From positions 1 through 6,014 of the forward strand of contig JAEZWY010000105.1 of the NCBI GenBank assembly GCA_023442905.1: a DNA stretch of 6,014 nt, in the 5' to 3' direction. This DNA comes from Bacillota bacterium. Its GTDB lineage: Bacteria; Bacillota; Bacilli; Lactobacillales; Aerococcaceae. The translations under genes were made by a program, and so were the position numbers. The notes beneath the pieces are model-generated. The model had not been told where the DNA came from and did no database searches. It worked only from the letters and a program-made list of their open reading frames with translations. This document shows positions 1 through 6,014 of this stretch, in pieces; within the stretch, counting starts at the first letter, position 1, and each line of letters starts with the position of its first letter.

Positions 1-282
1 AGAAATATACCAAAAGAGCAACTAGATATTGCTGAAGGTTTAATCATTCAAGCTGCTCGACTACGTATCCTTTTGGATGACAATTGGAAGGATATTTTGG
101 AGAATGGAGAGTATGAGCGATTTAGACAATCAAAAGACCAAATTCCATACGACCGAAAGCGACCGATTGTAGAAAATTATGATAATCGAGATAAGACCTA
201 TAAGGACATCATCAAACAACTAACTGAATTATTGCCAAAAGAAGCTAAAAGTTCAGCGAGAGAAAACTTGTTGGGTGGTTAG
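1..282 (+). CDS. Phage terminase small subunit, P27-like (5' end outside window)
   Basis: The small terminase subunit recognises the packaging site on phage DNA and hands it to the large subunit for cutting and packaging. The frame is open from base 1 with protein-like sequence (RNIPKEQLDIAEGL...), so the gene starts upstream of the window; 93 C-terminal residues are visible. The TTG codon at 73 is therefore an internal Leu, not a start. The visible part has an amphipathic helical stretch, then a charged segment with RKRPIVENYDNRD, then a helix ending in IKQLTELLPKEAKSS. That layout matches the C-terminal half of P27-family (Terminase_4) small subunits, where a Lys/Tyr-containing helix leads to a Leu-Pro motif. 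The DNA-binding N-terminus is not visible. The stop lies 3 bases before the large terminase start, the classic TerS-TerL order. The family call leans on context as well as sequence. Confidence 0.82.
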   Translation, partial: RNIPKEQLDIAEGLIIQAARLRILLDDNWKDILENGEYERFRQSKDQIPYDRKRPIVENYDNRDKTYKDIIKQLTELLPKEAKSSARENLLGG

Positions 283-285
283 CCT

Positions 286-2010
286 ATGTTGCATACAGAA
301 CATGTTGATTTTTATTTGGAACTATATCAAGAAGGTTATTTGGTATTCAATGAAAAACGGATTCAGTTAGTTGAGTGGTTAAAAAGAGATATCTTATCCA
401 AGGATAATGAGTACTACTTTGATGACCAGCAAATTAAAGATTATATTAATTTTAGTGAGCGATGGTACTATCCCTTAGATGATTGGGAAAAGTTCCTCGC
501 TTCTTTTGTTTTCTTTTATAAGCGTTCTAATGACACCCCAGTATTTAGAATATTCATCTTGGTTATGGGCCGTGGTGCTGGTAAGAATGGTTTCATATCA
601 ACAATGGCCCATTTCTTGGCATCAAGTTTGCATGGAATTGAAGAATATGATGTCTCAATTGTGGCCAACTCGGAACATCAAGCAAAAACTTCCTTTGAAG
701 AAATCTATAACAAAATAATCAAAGACCCTAGATTGTCAGCAGTTAATACTCGTGACACTACTTTTGAAGATGAGCCTATTGGTGAATTTGAACCATGGAA
801 AAGCAAGATTATTAGTCAAGAAACACAATCTAAGATTATGTACCACACCTCTAATGCCAAAACAAAAGATGGTGGCCGTGAAGGTGCGTTGATATTCGAT
901 GAGTTCCACGAATATGAGAATTCAGAATTAGTAAAAGTGTTTACTGGTGGTCTTGGTAAGAAACCAAATCCGAGACAATTTTTCATTGGTACGAAAGGAT
1001 TCATTAGAGAAGGCTATTTCGATATGCTCTATGATCGTGCAACAAATATTTTAAACGGTGATGCACCATTTAATGGCCATTTTCCATTTATTTGTGAGTT
1101 GGATGATATAAAAGAGATGGATAGTCCAGATTTATGGGAGAAAGCTAATCCTACTCTACAGAAACCATTAACAGGACGTGCGGAACGATTACTTCAAACG
1201 ATGGAAGATGAGTATGCAGACTTAACCTATGAGCCGTCTGGACGACCTATGTTTGTTACAAAACGAATGAACGTAATTGAGGGTGACTCTGAACATAGCG
1301 TTGCTAGTCGAGAAGAGTTACTAGCAACTAACCGACCATTTTTTGATTTAGACGGATTAAAACCTATTGGATCACTAGATTATGGATCTGTAAGAGATTT
1401 TGCAGCATGTGGACTTTTATTTAAAAAAGGAGAAGAGTATGCATTCAAAACCCATTCATTCGCTATTAAACATTTTGTTGATGTCCATTATGGTTATTCA
1501 AATTCAGCAAATGCATTGGGCGGAAGCAAGAAAGCCCCCATAAAAGCTTGGGAAAAACAAGGACTCATGTCAGTTATTGATGAACCATCTCTTGATCCAA
1601 TGCATATAGTGGCGTGGTTCGTAAATGCTAGAGAAAAATATGGCGTTGAAAGAATTGTGGCCGATAACTTTAAGTTAGATATATTAAGGCCCTTGCTTGA
1701 AAAAGAGGGCTTTGAAGTCGATTTGATTAAACGTCCGCAATCTATTCATCCTTTGGTTGCACCAAGAATCGAAGATGGGTTCGCAAATAATAAAATTATA
1801 TTCGAAGATAATCCTCTGATGCGCTGGTATACGAATAATGTGTATGTTAAAGAAACATCAAATGGGAAAGTTTTTGATAAAAAAGAAGAAGTGAAACGCA
1901 AAACAGACGGTTTTCAGGCATTGGTACATGCAATGTATCGTGCGAATGAATTGGACGACCAAGTAGATCTGGGTGACTTCTTTGATATGGTTAGCCAATT
2001 ACAATTTTAG
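286..2010 (+). CDS. terL: Phage terminase large subunit (packaging ATPase and nuclease)
   Basis: This is the DNA-packaging motor: an N-terminal ATPase pumps DNA into the prohead and a C-terminal RNase H-like nuclease cuts the concatemer. The 574 residues are full length for the Terminase_1 family. The ATPase part shows a Trp-Glu-Lys-Phe segment at 67-70 where the adenine-binding motif is expected, Walker A GRGAGKNG at 95-102 (Lys100, with Asn101 in place of Ser/Thr), Walker B ALIFDE at 201-206 (Asp205, catalytic Glu206), and a coupling motif GTKG with Thr236. The link to the nuclease contains FVTKRMNV at 323-330, a typical family motif. Probable metal-binding acids of the nuclease are Asp365 (SLDYGSVRD), Asp460 (IVADN) and Asp541 (KTDGFQALVHAM). 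The ATG at 286 follows the small subunit stop by 3 bases, with only a weak GGGTGG site (273-278) inside that gene, so translational coupling is likely. Whether packaging is cos or pac cannot be told from this gene alone. Confidence 0.97.
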   Translation: MLHTEHVDFYLELYQEGYLVFNEKRIQLVEWLKRDILSKDNEYYFDDQQIKDYINFSERWYYPLDDWEKFLASFVFFYKRSNDTPVFRIFILVMGRGAGKNGFISTMAHFLASSLHGIEEYDVSIVANSEHQAKTSFEEIYNKIIKDPRLSAVNTRDTTFEDEPIGEFEPWKSKIISQETQSKIMYHTSNAKTKDGGREGALIFDEFHEYENSELVKVFTGGLGKKPNPRQFFIGTKGFIREGYFDMLYDRATNILNGDAPFNGHFPFICELDDIKEMDSPDLWEKANPTLQKPLTGRAERLLQTMEDEYADLTYEPSGRPMFVTKRMNVIEGDSEHSVASREELLATNRPFFDLDGLKPIGSLDYGSVRDFAACGLLFKKGEEYAFKTHSFAIKHFVDVHYGYSNSANALGGSKKAPIKAWEKQGLMSVIDEPSLDPMHIVAWFVNAREKYGVERIVADNFKLDILRPLLEKEGFEVDLIKRPQSIHPLVAPRIEDGFANNKIIFEDNPLMRWYTNNVYVKETSNGKVFDKKEEVKRKTDGFQALVHAMYRANELDDQVDLGDFFDMVSQLQF

Positions 2011-2018
2011 AAAGGAGG
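2011..2018 (+). promoter_or_regulatory. Ribosome binding site fixing the TTG start of the portal gene
   Basis: AAAGGAGG lies directly after the large terminase stop codon and 6 bases before TTG at 2025. It is the strongest ribosome binding site in the window. No in-frame ATG or GTG lies close by, so it supports the TTG start, giving the N-terminus MGLWESIK, which is typical of HK97-type portals. Confidence 0.9.
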
Positions 2019-2024
2019 GAAATT

Positions 2025-3197
2025 TTGGGATTATGGGAATCAATTAAGAATCGAATAAATAAGGTTGAACTGATTGGCTATGAATATCCAATTGATGATC
2101 ATACGAAACGTGTGTATTTAAAACAGACTTCAATCGATAAAGTAGTTAATTATGTTGCTAGAACAATGTCAACCGCTAAATTCAGTATCAAAACACCGGA
2201 TGGCAATGATAATGATTTTACTAATGATTGGGAATACAAGTTAAATGTACGACCAAACAGGAATCAGAATGCAACAGAGTTTTGGCAAAAAGTATTTTAT
2301 AAGTTGCTATTTGATAATGAAGTTTTGATTATTATGTCAGATGAGGATCAGATGTTGATTGCTGATTCGTTTGTCAAAGATGATTCGATTAGCTTATACG
2401 ATTATCGGTTTACCGATGTGGTTATTGGAAAGTATCCCTACAAGCGACCGTTTATTCGTTCTGAAGTTCTATATCTAAAATACGGTAATGAACAACTTTC
2501 TAAAATGATTGATGGACTGTTTGAAGATTATGCAGATTTGTTTAGTTCATTACTGAAATCAGTTTGGCGGAACGGTCAATTACGTGGTTCTGTTTCTATT
2601 AACAAAACCGGTACCTTTGCAGATGCTAAAGAACGGACGGAGCAGGTCCAAAGTTATTTGAATAATATGTTCAAAATTTTTGATACTAAAGAAACAGCTT
2701 ATGTTATGACACCAAATGGCATGGATATTGAAGAATTCTCTAATAAAGGGAATTCAAGTAATATACCTTTTAGCGATTTAAATAGCGCGCGTTATGCAAT
2801 GACTGCTGAAGTTGCTGAATTAGTCGGAATACCATCAAATTTAGTGTTTGGAGATAAACTAGAGTTAGATCAAAATAAAAAGTTGTATAAAGAAAATGTA
2901 GTTAATCCGCTGATTAAAATGCTTACCGATGAGATGAACGGTTTAATGATATCTCAATCAGATTATCAAAAGGGATTACGATTAACTATTTCAAACGTAT
3001 TGACTACAGATGTTTTTGAGTTATCTACTCAAATTGATAAGTTGGTAGCTTCAGGAGTCTTTAGTCCTAATGACATTCTAGAAGAACTAGGACGTGATAA
3101 AGTGGATGACCCAATGATGGATAAACACTATATCACGAAAAATTATACTGAATATCAGAACATTGAAAGGGGTGAGGAAATAAGTGAAGAAAATTAA
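2025..3197 (+). CDS. Phage portal protein, HK97 family
   Basis: The portal is the ring at one capsid vertex through which DNA enters and leaves; it also docks the terminase and later the connector. The 390 residues match the usual size of the HK97/Phage_portal family (PF04860). Recognisable family segments are the N-terminal GLWESIKNR, RPNRNQNATEFW at 76-87 followed by a hydrophobic strand with LLFDNEVLIIM, a central helical region with LLKSVWRNGQLRG near 176-188, VAELVGIPSNLVFGD at 263-277, and GVFSPNDILEELG at 344-356. The C-terminal tail is acidic (ERGEEISEEN). The start is TTG, backed by a strong upstream binding site. The last 14 bases overlap the protease gene, whose ribosome binding site lies inside the portal coding sequence; this suggests coupled translation of the two. 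Confidence 0.97.
   Translation: MGLWESIKNRINKVELIGYEYPIDDHTKRVYLKQTSIDKVVNYVARTMSTAKFSIKTPDGNDNDFTNDWEYKLNVRPNRNQNATEFWQKVFYKLLFDNEVLIIMSDEDQMLIADSFVKDDSISLYDYRFTDVVIGKYPYKRPFIRSEVLYLKYGNEQLSKMIDGLFEDYADLFSSLLKSVWRNGQLRGSVSINKTGTFADAKERTEQVQSYLNNMFKIFDTKETAYVMTPNGMDIEEFSNKGNSSNIPFSDLNSARYAMTAEVAELVGIPSNLVFGDKLELDQNKKLYKENVVNPLIKMLTDEMNGLMISQSDYQKGLRLTISNVLTTDVFELSTQIDKLVASGVFSPNDILEELGRDKVDDPMMDKHYITKNYTEYQNIERGEEISEEN
3171..3177 (+). promoter_or_regulatory. Ribosome binding site for the GTG start of the protease gene
   Basis: GGTGAGG, preceded by AAAGG, lies inside the end of the portal gene and 6 bases before GTG at 3184. It selects this GTG, which gives the N-terminus MKKIKVHGTIV, the start expected for ClpP-like prohead proteases. 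Confidence 0.75.
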
Positions 3198-3939
3198 AGT
3201 ACACGGTACGATTGTAACTAATGATAATAAATGGATTTATGATTTATTTGATATGGATTCAACTAGTCCTAAAGATATTTCAGATGCATTAGCGGATATG
3301 ACTGATGATGTGGTTATTGAAATTAATTCTTATGGCGGATATGTTGATGCAGGTAATCAAATTTACTCAGATTTAAAAAACTACCCGGGAAATGTAACGG
3401 TAGAGGTATTAATGGCTGGTTCTGCAGCATCAGTTATTGCGATGGCTGGAGATAAAGTTAAGATGTCACCGGTCGGACGTATTATGATTCATAATGCTTC
3501 AGTTGGCGCGCAAGGCGACTATCATGCAATGGATGCAGCTAGCGAAGCATTACAAATGGCTAACTCAGCAATTGCAAATGCATATGTTGGTAAGTCTGGA
3601 ATTGCTAAAGAAGAAGCGTTAGCTTTAATGAACAAAGAAACGTGGATGGATGCTGATAAAGCATTAGAATATGGATTTGTTGATGAAGTAATTGAATACA
3701 CTGAATCGACACCAGTATTTGAACTTGTAGCGAATGGATTAACGAATGGTATTATCCCTCAAAACGTGATTGATAAAGTTCGGAATGATAAACAGCTACC
3801 AATGGCTAGTGTTCAAGTAAACACTGATGAAATTGTGGACAAGATTTATGGAAAGCTAAAAGCTGATTTTGATGTTGAAATTGAAAATAACAAGAAAGAG
3901 GAACCCAAAGCTAACAGTTTCGAACGGTTCCTTTTTTAG
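3184..3939 (+). CDS. Prohead protease, ClpP-like (S14 family)
   Basis: This serine protease of the ClpP fold is expected to act inside the prohead, removing the N-terminal scaffolding segment of the capsid protein before expansion. The 251 residues contain the ClpP oxyanion region INSYGGYVDAG at 47-57, the nucleophile motif AGSAAS with Ser83, and the His motif MIHNAS with His103. The acidic third residue is in ETWMDADKALEYGFVD at 152-167: alignment by eye with ClpP favours Glu152, and Asp156 is the alternative. After about residue 180 comes a charged C-terminal extension absent from cellular ClpP, ending in NSFERFLF. The start is GTG, overlapping the portal gene by 14 bases. Position between portal and capsid genes is the standard site for this protease and argues against a host ClpP. 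A hairpin with a T-run covers the last codons. Confidence 0.96.
   Translation: MKKIKVHGTIVTNDNKWIYDLFDMDSTSPKDISDALADMTDDVVIEINSYGGYVDAGNQIYSDLKNYPGNVTVEVLMAGSAASVIAMAGDKVKMSPVGRIMIHNASVGAQGDYHAMDAASEALQMANSAIANAYVGKSGIAKEEALALMNKETWMDADKALEYGFVDEVIEYTESTPVFELVANGLTNGIIPQNVIDKVRNDKQLPMASVQVNTDEIVDKIYGKLKADFDVEIENNKKEEPKANSFERFLF
3894..3937 (+). terminator. Terminator-like hairpin at the end of the protease gene (possible attenuator or processing site)
   Basis: GGAACC at 3900-3905 pairs with GGTTCC at 3926-3931, which is followed by six T (3932-3937). The stem can be extended outward by six further pairs (3894-3899 with 3932-3937), two of them G-T. The loop is 20 bases, long for an intrinsic terminator. 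The structure lies wholly within protease codons and runs into its stop codon, 13 bases before the capsid ribosome binding site. A full terminator here would cut off the capsid gene unless read-through is frequent, so partial attenuation or an RNA-stabilising/processing role is more plausible. It could also be a chance result of the codons for SFERFLF. Confidence 0.4.
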
Positions 3940-3950
3940 TACCCAAAATT

Positions 3951-3958
3951 AAAGGAGA
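3951..3958 (+). promoter_or_regulatory. Ribosome binding site of the major capsid gene
   Basis: AAAGGAGA lies in the 29-base gap after the protease gene, 10 bases before ATG at 3969. The rest of the spacer is almost all A and T, so this site is probably unstructured and accessible, fitting high capsid output. It favours ATG 3969 over the in-frame ATG at 3987 (Met7). Confidence 0.8.
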
Positions 3959-3968
3959 GAAAAATTAA

Positions 3969-5105
3969 ATGTTTAAATTAAAATCTATGACAAACTTCGC
4001 TTCTAAACGCGAGGATTTTATCAATGCTGTAAAAAATGGCGCTGATCAAGAGGCACAAGGTGACGCTTATTTAAATATGATTAATGCATTAGCTGAAGAT
4101 GTAATGGATGAAGCTAAGAAAGAAGTTAATCTTCAAGTTGACCAAGCTACTAACATCAACAAGGCTAAAATGAGCAAAGAAACGTATGAATTCTTTAATG
4201 AAATCAATACTGAGGTTGGTTATAAAGAAGAAAAATTATTACCAGAAACAACAATTGATGAAATCTTCGAAGATTTAACAACTGAACATCCATTACTAGA
4301 TGCAATCGGCTTAAAATCCGCTGGTATTCGCTTGAAATTCTTACGTTCTGAAACGTCTGGCCAAGCAGTTTGGGGTAAAGTGTTCGATGAAATTAAGGGA
4401 CAATTGGACGCTACATTCAGTGATGAAGTTGCGATTCAAAACAAGTTAACAGCATTTGTTGTTGTTCCAAAAGACTTGACTGATTTATCTGTTAATTGGA
4501 TTGAACGTTTTGTTCGCTTGCAAATCACTGAAGCATTTGCTGTAGCGTTAGAAGCAGCATTCCTATCTGGTGATGGTAATGATAAACCGATTGGTTTAAA
4601 CCGTGATATCGATAATGGTACTGTATCTGGTGGCGTGACGACTTATCCAGTTAAAACAGCTCAAGGGACTTTATCATTTGCCGATACAGATTCAATCATC
4701 CAAGAGTTTAAAGATATTAAGAAGTACCACTCTACTAAATCTAATGGACAAGCAATTAATACTGCAGGTCAATTATACCTAGTAGTTTCTTCAGAAGATA
4801 AAGCAGATATCGAAGCGAAATTTACTATCTTAAATGCAAATGGTGTTTATGTAAATGCAGTGCCATTCAACATCAATATTGTTGAATCTGTTTTCCAAGA
4901 AAAAGGTACAGCAATTTCGTTCGTAAAATCTCGCTATGATGCATACATTGGTGGTGGTATTACTTTACGTAAGTTCGACCAAACATTCGCATTAGAAGAT
5001 TTAGACTTATACACTGCTAAACAATTTGCGTACGGTAAAGCAAAAGATGGTAAAGCAACTGCAGTTTGGACATTAGCTGAACCAGCAACTTTACCAGAAG
5101 GGTAA
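3969..5105 (+). CDS. Major capsid protein, HK97 fold
   Basis: This is the main shell protein of the icosahedral head, 378 residues, close to the 385 of HK97 gp5. Residues 1 to about 70 are charged and helix-prone, with no sign of the capsid fold; they correspond by position to the HK97 delta domain, which acts as built-in scaffold and is cut off by the protease. The folded part starts near FFNEINTEVGYKEEKLLP (75-92). Next come IFEDLTTEHPLLDAIG, a probable E-loop around 126-150 (RSETSGQAVWGKVF...IKGQLDATF), the family motif FLSGDGNDKPIGLNRD at 198-213, and a C-terminal part with YDAYIGGGITLRKFDQTFAL and DLYTAKQFAYGKAKDGKA. All eight Arg codons are CGT or CGC, unlike the mixed Arg codons of the terminase gene, as expected for a very highly expressed gene. 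No separate scaffolding gene lies nearby. Confidence 0.97.
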   Translation: MFKLKSMTNFASKREDFINAVKNGADQEAQGDAYLNMINALAEDVMDEAKKEVNLQVDQATNINKAKMSKETYEFFNEINTEVGYKEEKLLPETTIDEIFEDLTTEHPLLDAIGLKSAGIRLKFLRSETSGQAVWGKVFDEIKGQLDATFSDEVAIQNKLTAFVVVPKDLTDLSVNWIERFVRLQITEAFAVALEAAFLSGDGNDKPIGLNRDIDNGTVSGGVTTYPVKTAQGTLSFADTDSIIQEFKDIKKYHSTKSNGQAINTAGQLYLVVSSEDKADIEAKFTILNANGVYVNAVPFNINIVESVFQEKGTAISFVKSRYDAYIGGGITLRKFDQTFALEDLDLYTAKQFAYGKAKDGKATAVWTLAEPATLPEG

Positions 5106-5115
5106 GGTGAAATAG

Positions 5116-5280
5116 ATGGCTAAATATAAAGTTTTAAAAGATTTTAAGGATATTAAAAACGGTAAAGTTTATACCAAAAATGATGAAATCGAGATGACGG
5201 TTAAACGTTCGGCGGAAGTATCAGACAATTTGGATGATACTTACCTTGAACGTTTGGATGAACCAAAATCTGAAAAGTAG
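5116..5280 (+). CDS. Small phage protein of unknown function (54 residues)
   Basis: A short gene fills the space between the capsid and connector genes. ATG at 5116 follows the site AAGGTGA (5104-5110, overlapping the capsid stop) with a 5-base spacer, and the frame runs to TAG at 5278-5280. The product begins MAKYKVLKDFKDIKNGKVY and ends LDEPKSEK. The first 31 residues are net basic (8 Lys, 1 Arg against 5 acids) and look like a small beta fold (KYKVLKDF, KVYTKNDEIEMTV). The last 23 are net acidic. Short proteins starting with a similar YKVLKDF stretch are common at this spot in phages of Gram-positive bacteria, but I know no firm function. A minor head, capsid-decorating or connector-assembly role is inference from position only. 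The reading frame, binding site and exact fit between neighbours make it very likely to be a real gene. Confidence 0.78.
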   Translation: MAKYKVLKDFKDIKNGKVYTKNDEIEMTVKRSAEVSDNLDDTYLERLDEPKSEK

Positions 5281-5284
5281 GTGA
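5280..5284 (+). promoter_or_regulatory. Ribosome binding site choosing ATG 5290 for the connector
   Basis: GGTGA begins at the last base of the preceding stop codon and lies 5 bases before ATG 5290. The alternative GTG at 5281 is itself part of this site and has no good binding site upstream of it (only GAAAAG). ATG 5290 is therefore the better start. Confidence 0.65.
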
Positions 5285-5289
5285 GAAAT

Positions 5290-5580
5290 ATGGTTGATAC
5301 GCCATTACTGGAAAGCTTTAAAACTTACATGCGTATATTCCATTCTGCTGAAGATGACTACTTAACAGACTTACTTGGCGCATCAGAGCTTGATATCTTG
5401 TCTCTGGTGGGCGGTAGTCTGCTGGATAGGGAAGTGAAGGAGCTCGTCTTTAATCGTGCGAGATACGCTTATACCGGCAATTTAGAGTTCTTTTACGAGA
5501 ACTTCCAATCTCGTATCTTTGACTTATCGCTAAGACTAAATGGTGAGGAGTTGATGCAAGATGATGAATCGACCGTATAA
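5290..5580 (+). CDS. Head-tail connector protein, gp6-like
   Basis: Proteins of the HK97 gp6/SPP1 gp15 type form a ring under the portal after packaging and provide the platform for head closure and tail joining. The 96-residue, mostly helical product matches the usual size of about 90-110. It opens with LLESFKTYMRIFHSAEDDYL, followed by LTDLLGASELDILSLVG, the paired N-terminal helices of this family (Phage_gp6/QLRG group, PF05135). The second half has ELVFNRARYAYTGNLEFFYENF at about 51-72, where family members carry a helix of the form LVxxRARYxYN. The acidic tail is LMQDDESTV. A start at GTG 5281 would add three residues (MRN) but lacks a ribosome binding site. The last 20 bases overlap the next gene. 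Confidence 0.9.
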   Translation: MVDTPLLESFKTYMRIFHSAEDDYLTDLLGASELDILSLVGGSLLDREVKELVFNRARYAYTGNLEFFYENFQSRIFDLSLRLNGEELMQDDESTV

Positions 5581-5926
5581 GAAACCTGTAACAGATATCG
5601 GGGAACTGCGTACACCAGTAAGTTTCTATGAATCAAAAACGAGCGGTCCAGAACCTAATCAAACTGGACTAACTAAATTGTTTTATTGCTATGCAGAAGT
5701 ATACAACCCATCGATGAAGGACTTGGAAATTATGCATAGTACGAGTGTGAAACAGGGTATCACGATTAAAATTCGAGACCCGTTAACTGACTATCAACCA
5801 CAATCTCATCATGTAGTTATTATCGATGATTTTAGGTATAAAAACATGCAGTGGAATATCACTGATATTCGTCCGGATGTTCAAAATAGTGAGTTCATTA
5901 CGGTTCTGCTTGGAGCGGATGCGTAA
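5561..5926 (+). CDS. Head closure / head-tail joining protein (Phage_H_T_join, SPP1 gp16-like)
   Basis: This small beta-rich protein is expected to bind beneath the connector ring, plugging the filled head and forming the surface for the tail. The 121 residues fit the Phage_H_T_join family (PF05521), usually about 100-120. Family features are the early DIGELRTPVSFYE at 12-24, where these proteins carry a strand with the pattern LRxxVxFY; a middle strand with FYCYAEVYNPSMKDLEIM (41-58), equivalent to the WAxVxxxxxxE segment; and a final IIDDFRYKNMQWNITDIRPD at 87-106, equivalent to the DxRYxGxxYxI segment. ATG 5561 lies 10 bases after GTGAGGAG (5543-5550); ATG 5564 is possible but further away. 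It overlaps the connector gene by 20 bases in another frame, which suggests coupling. Its stop TAATG overlaps the next start. Confidence 0.88.
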   Translation: MMNRPYKKPVTDIGELRTPVSFYESKTSGPEPNQTGLTKLFYCYAEVYNPSMKDLEIMHSTSVKQGITIKIRDPLTDYQPQSHHVVIIDDFRYKNMQWNITDIRPDVQNSEFITVLLGADA

Positions 5927-6014
5927 TGGACTTTAATTTTGAAATCAAAGGTGCTGATGAAATTGTTGCTAATTTAGAAAAGCAATTTTCTGAAAGGCGT
6001 GTCTCAAGTATCGT
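5926..6014 (+). CDS. Probable HK97 gp10-like tail-completion protein (3' end outside window)
   Basis: Only the first 29 codons are present: MDFNFEIKGADEIVANLEKQ, then FSERRVSSI. The start overlaps the preceding stop by one base (TAATG), with GGAG at 5912-5915, 10 bases upstream. HK97 gp10-family proteins typically open with a short strand, then a pattern like IxGxDELxxxLE and a long helix, as seen here. Their place is directly after the head-closure gene, so sequence and position agree. Such proteins help complete the neck or the upper end of the tail. The assignment is limited by the short visible part. Confidence 0.72.
   Translation, partial: MDFNFEIKGADEIVANLEKQFSERRVSSI

Noticed and set aside
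73..75. TTG as start of a 69-residue gene
   Set aside because: The frame is open back to base 1 with sequence that continues the small terminase, and there is no ribosome binding site before the TTG.
151..167. Short direct repeat GACCGA, 10 bases apart
   Set aside because: It is only six or seven bases long and is explained by the Asp-Arg-Lys-Arg coding sequence; too short to suggest a terminase binding site or an iteron.
479..718. Open frame of 79 codons on the + strand inside the large terminase gene
   Set aside because: It lies entirely within the terminase frame, which has clear ATPase motifs there, and its product shows no recognisable features.
816..1004. Open frame of 62 codons on the - strand
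   Set aside because: It is antisense to the Walker B and coupling-motif part of the terminase gene, and its product looks like a shadow translation.
1689..1710. Possible hairpin GCCCTT / GAGGGC
   Set aside because: It lies in the middle of the terminase nuclease domain with only three T after it; a chance product of coding sequence is more likely.
5281..5283. GTG as start of the connector gene
   Set aside because: It is part of the GGTGA ribosome binding site for ATG 5290 and lacks a good site of its own.
1..6014. Search for promoters, tRNAs, CRISPR repeats, insertion sequences, attachment sites and defence or accessory genes
   Set aside because: Every stretch is taken up by packaging and head genes with gaps under 30 bases, and nothing resembling these elements was seen on either strand.

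Overview
The window is a stretch of the head-morphogenesis (packaging and capsid) module of a tailed double-stranded DNA phage or prophage. The capsid is of the HK97 type, and the gene set fits a siphovirus. The host is probably a low-GC Gram-positive bacterium, most likely in the Lactobacillales: the DNA is AT-rich, AGGAGG-type ribosome binding sites precede most genes, TTG and GTG starts occur, and the proteins resemble those of phages from lactobacilli, enterococci and relatives. That host call rests on recalled family resemblance, not on a search. Nothing visible says whether this is a free phage or an integrated prophage: there is no integrase, attachment site or host gene.

All genes lie on the + strand and are tightly packed. 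The order is: the 3' part of the small terminase (1-282), large terminase (286-2010), portal (2025-3197), ClpP-like prohead protease (3184-3939), HK97-fold major capsid protein (3969-5105), a 54-residue protein of unknown function (5116-5280), gp6-like head-tail connector (5290-5580), head-closure/head-tail joining protein (5561-5926), and the first 29 codons of a probable HK97 gp10-like tail-completion protein (5926 to the end). Gaps are 3 to 29 bases and three junctions overlap (14, 20 and 1 base), so the block reads as one late operon with translational coupling. No gene-free stretch exceeds 30 bases. No promoter, tRNA, CRISPR array or insertion sequence was found.

The genes cover a full assembly line. 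Capsid protein with an N-terminal scaffolding segment assembles on the portal, and the protease trims the prohead. The two terminase subunits recognise, cut and pump DNA through the portal. The connector and closure proteins then seal the vertex and join the tail. No separate scaffolding gene is present.

This is a conserved, ordinary phage region, and I see no undescribed system in it. The points worth a second look are modest: a hairpin with a T-run over the end of the protease gene, just before the capsid gene; an Asn in place of the usual Ser/Thr of the terminase Walker A motif; a short scaffolding segment and biased codon use in the capsid gene; and the small unassigned gene after it.
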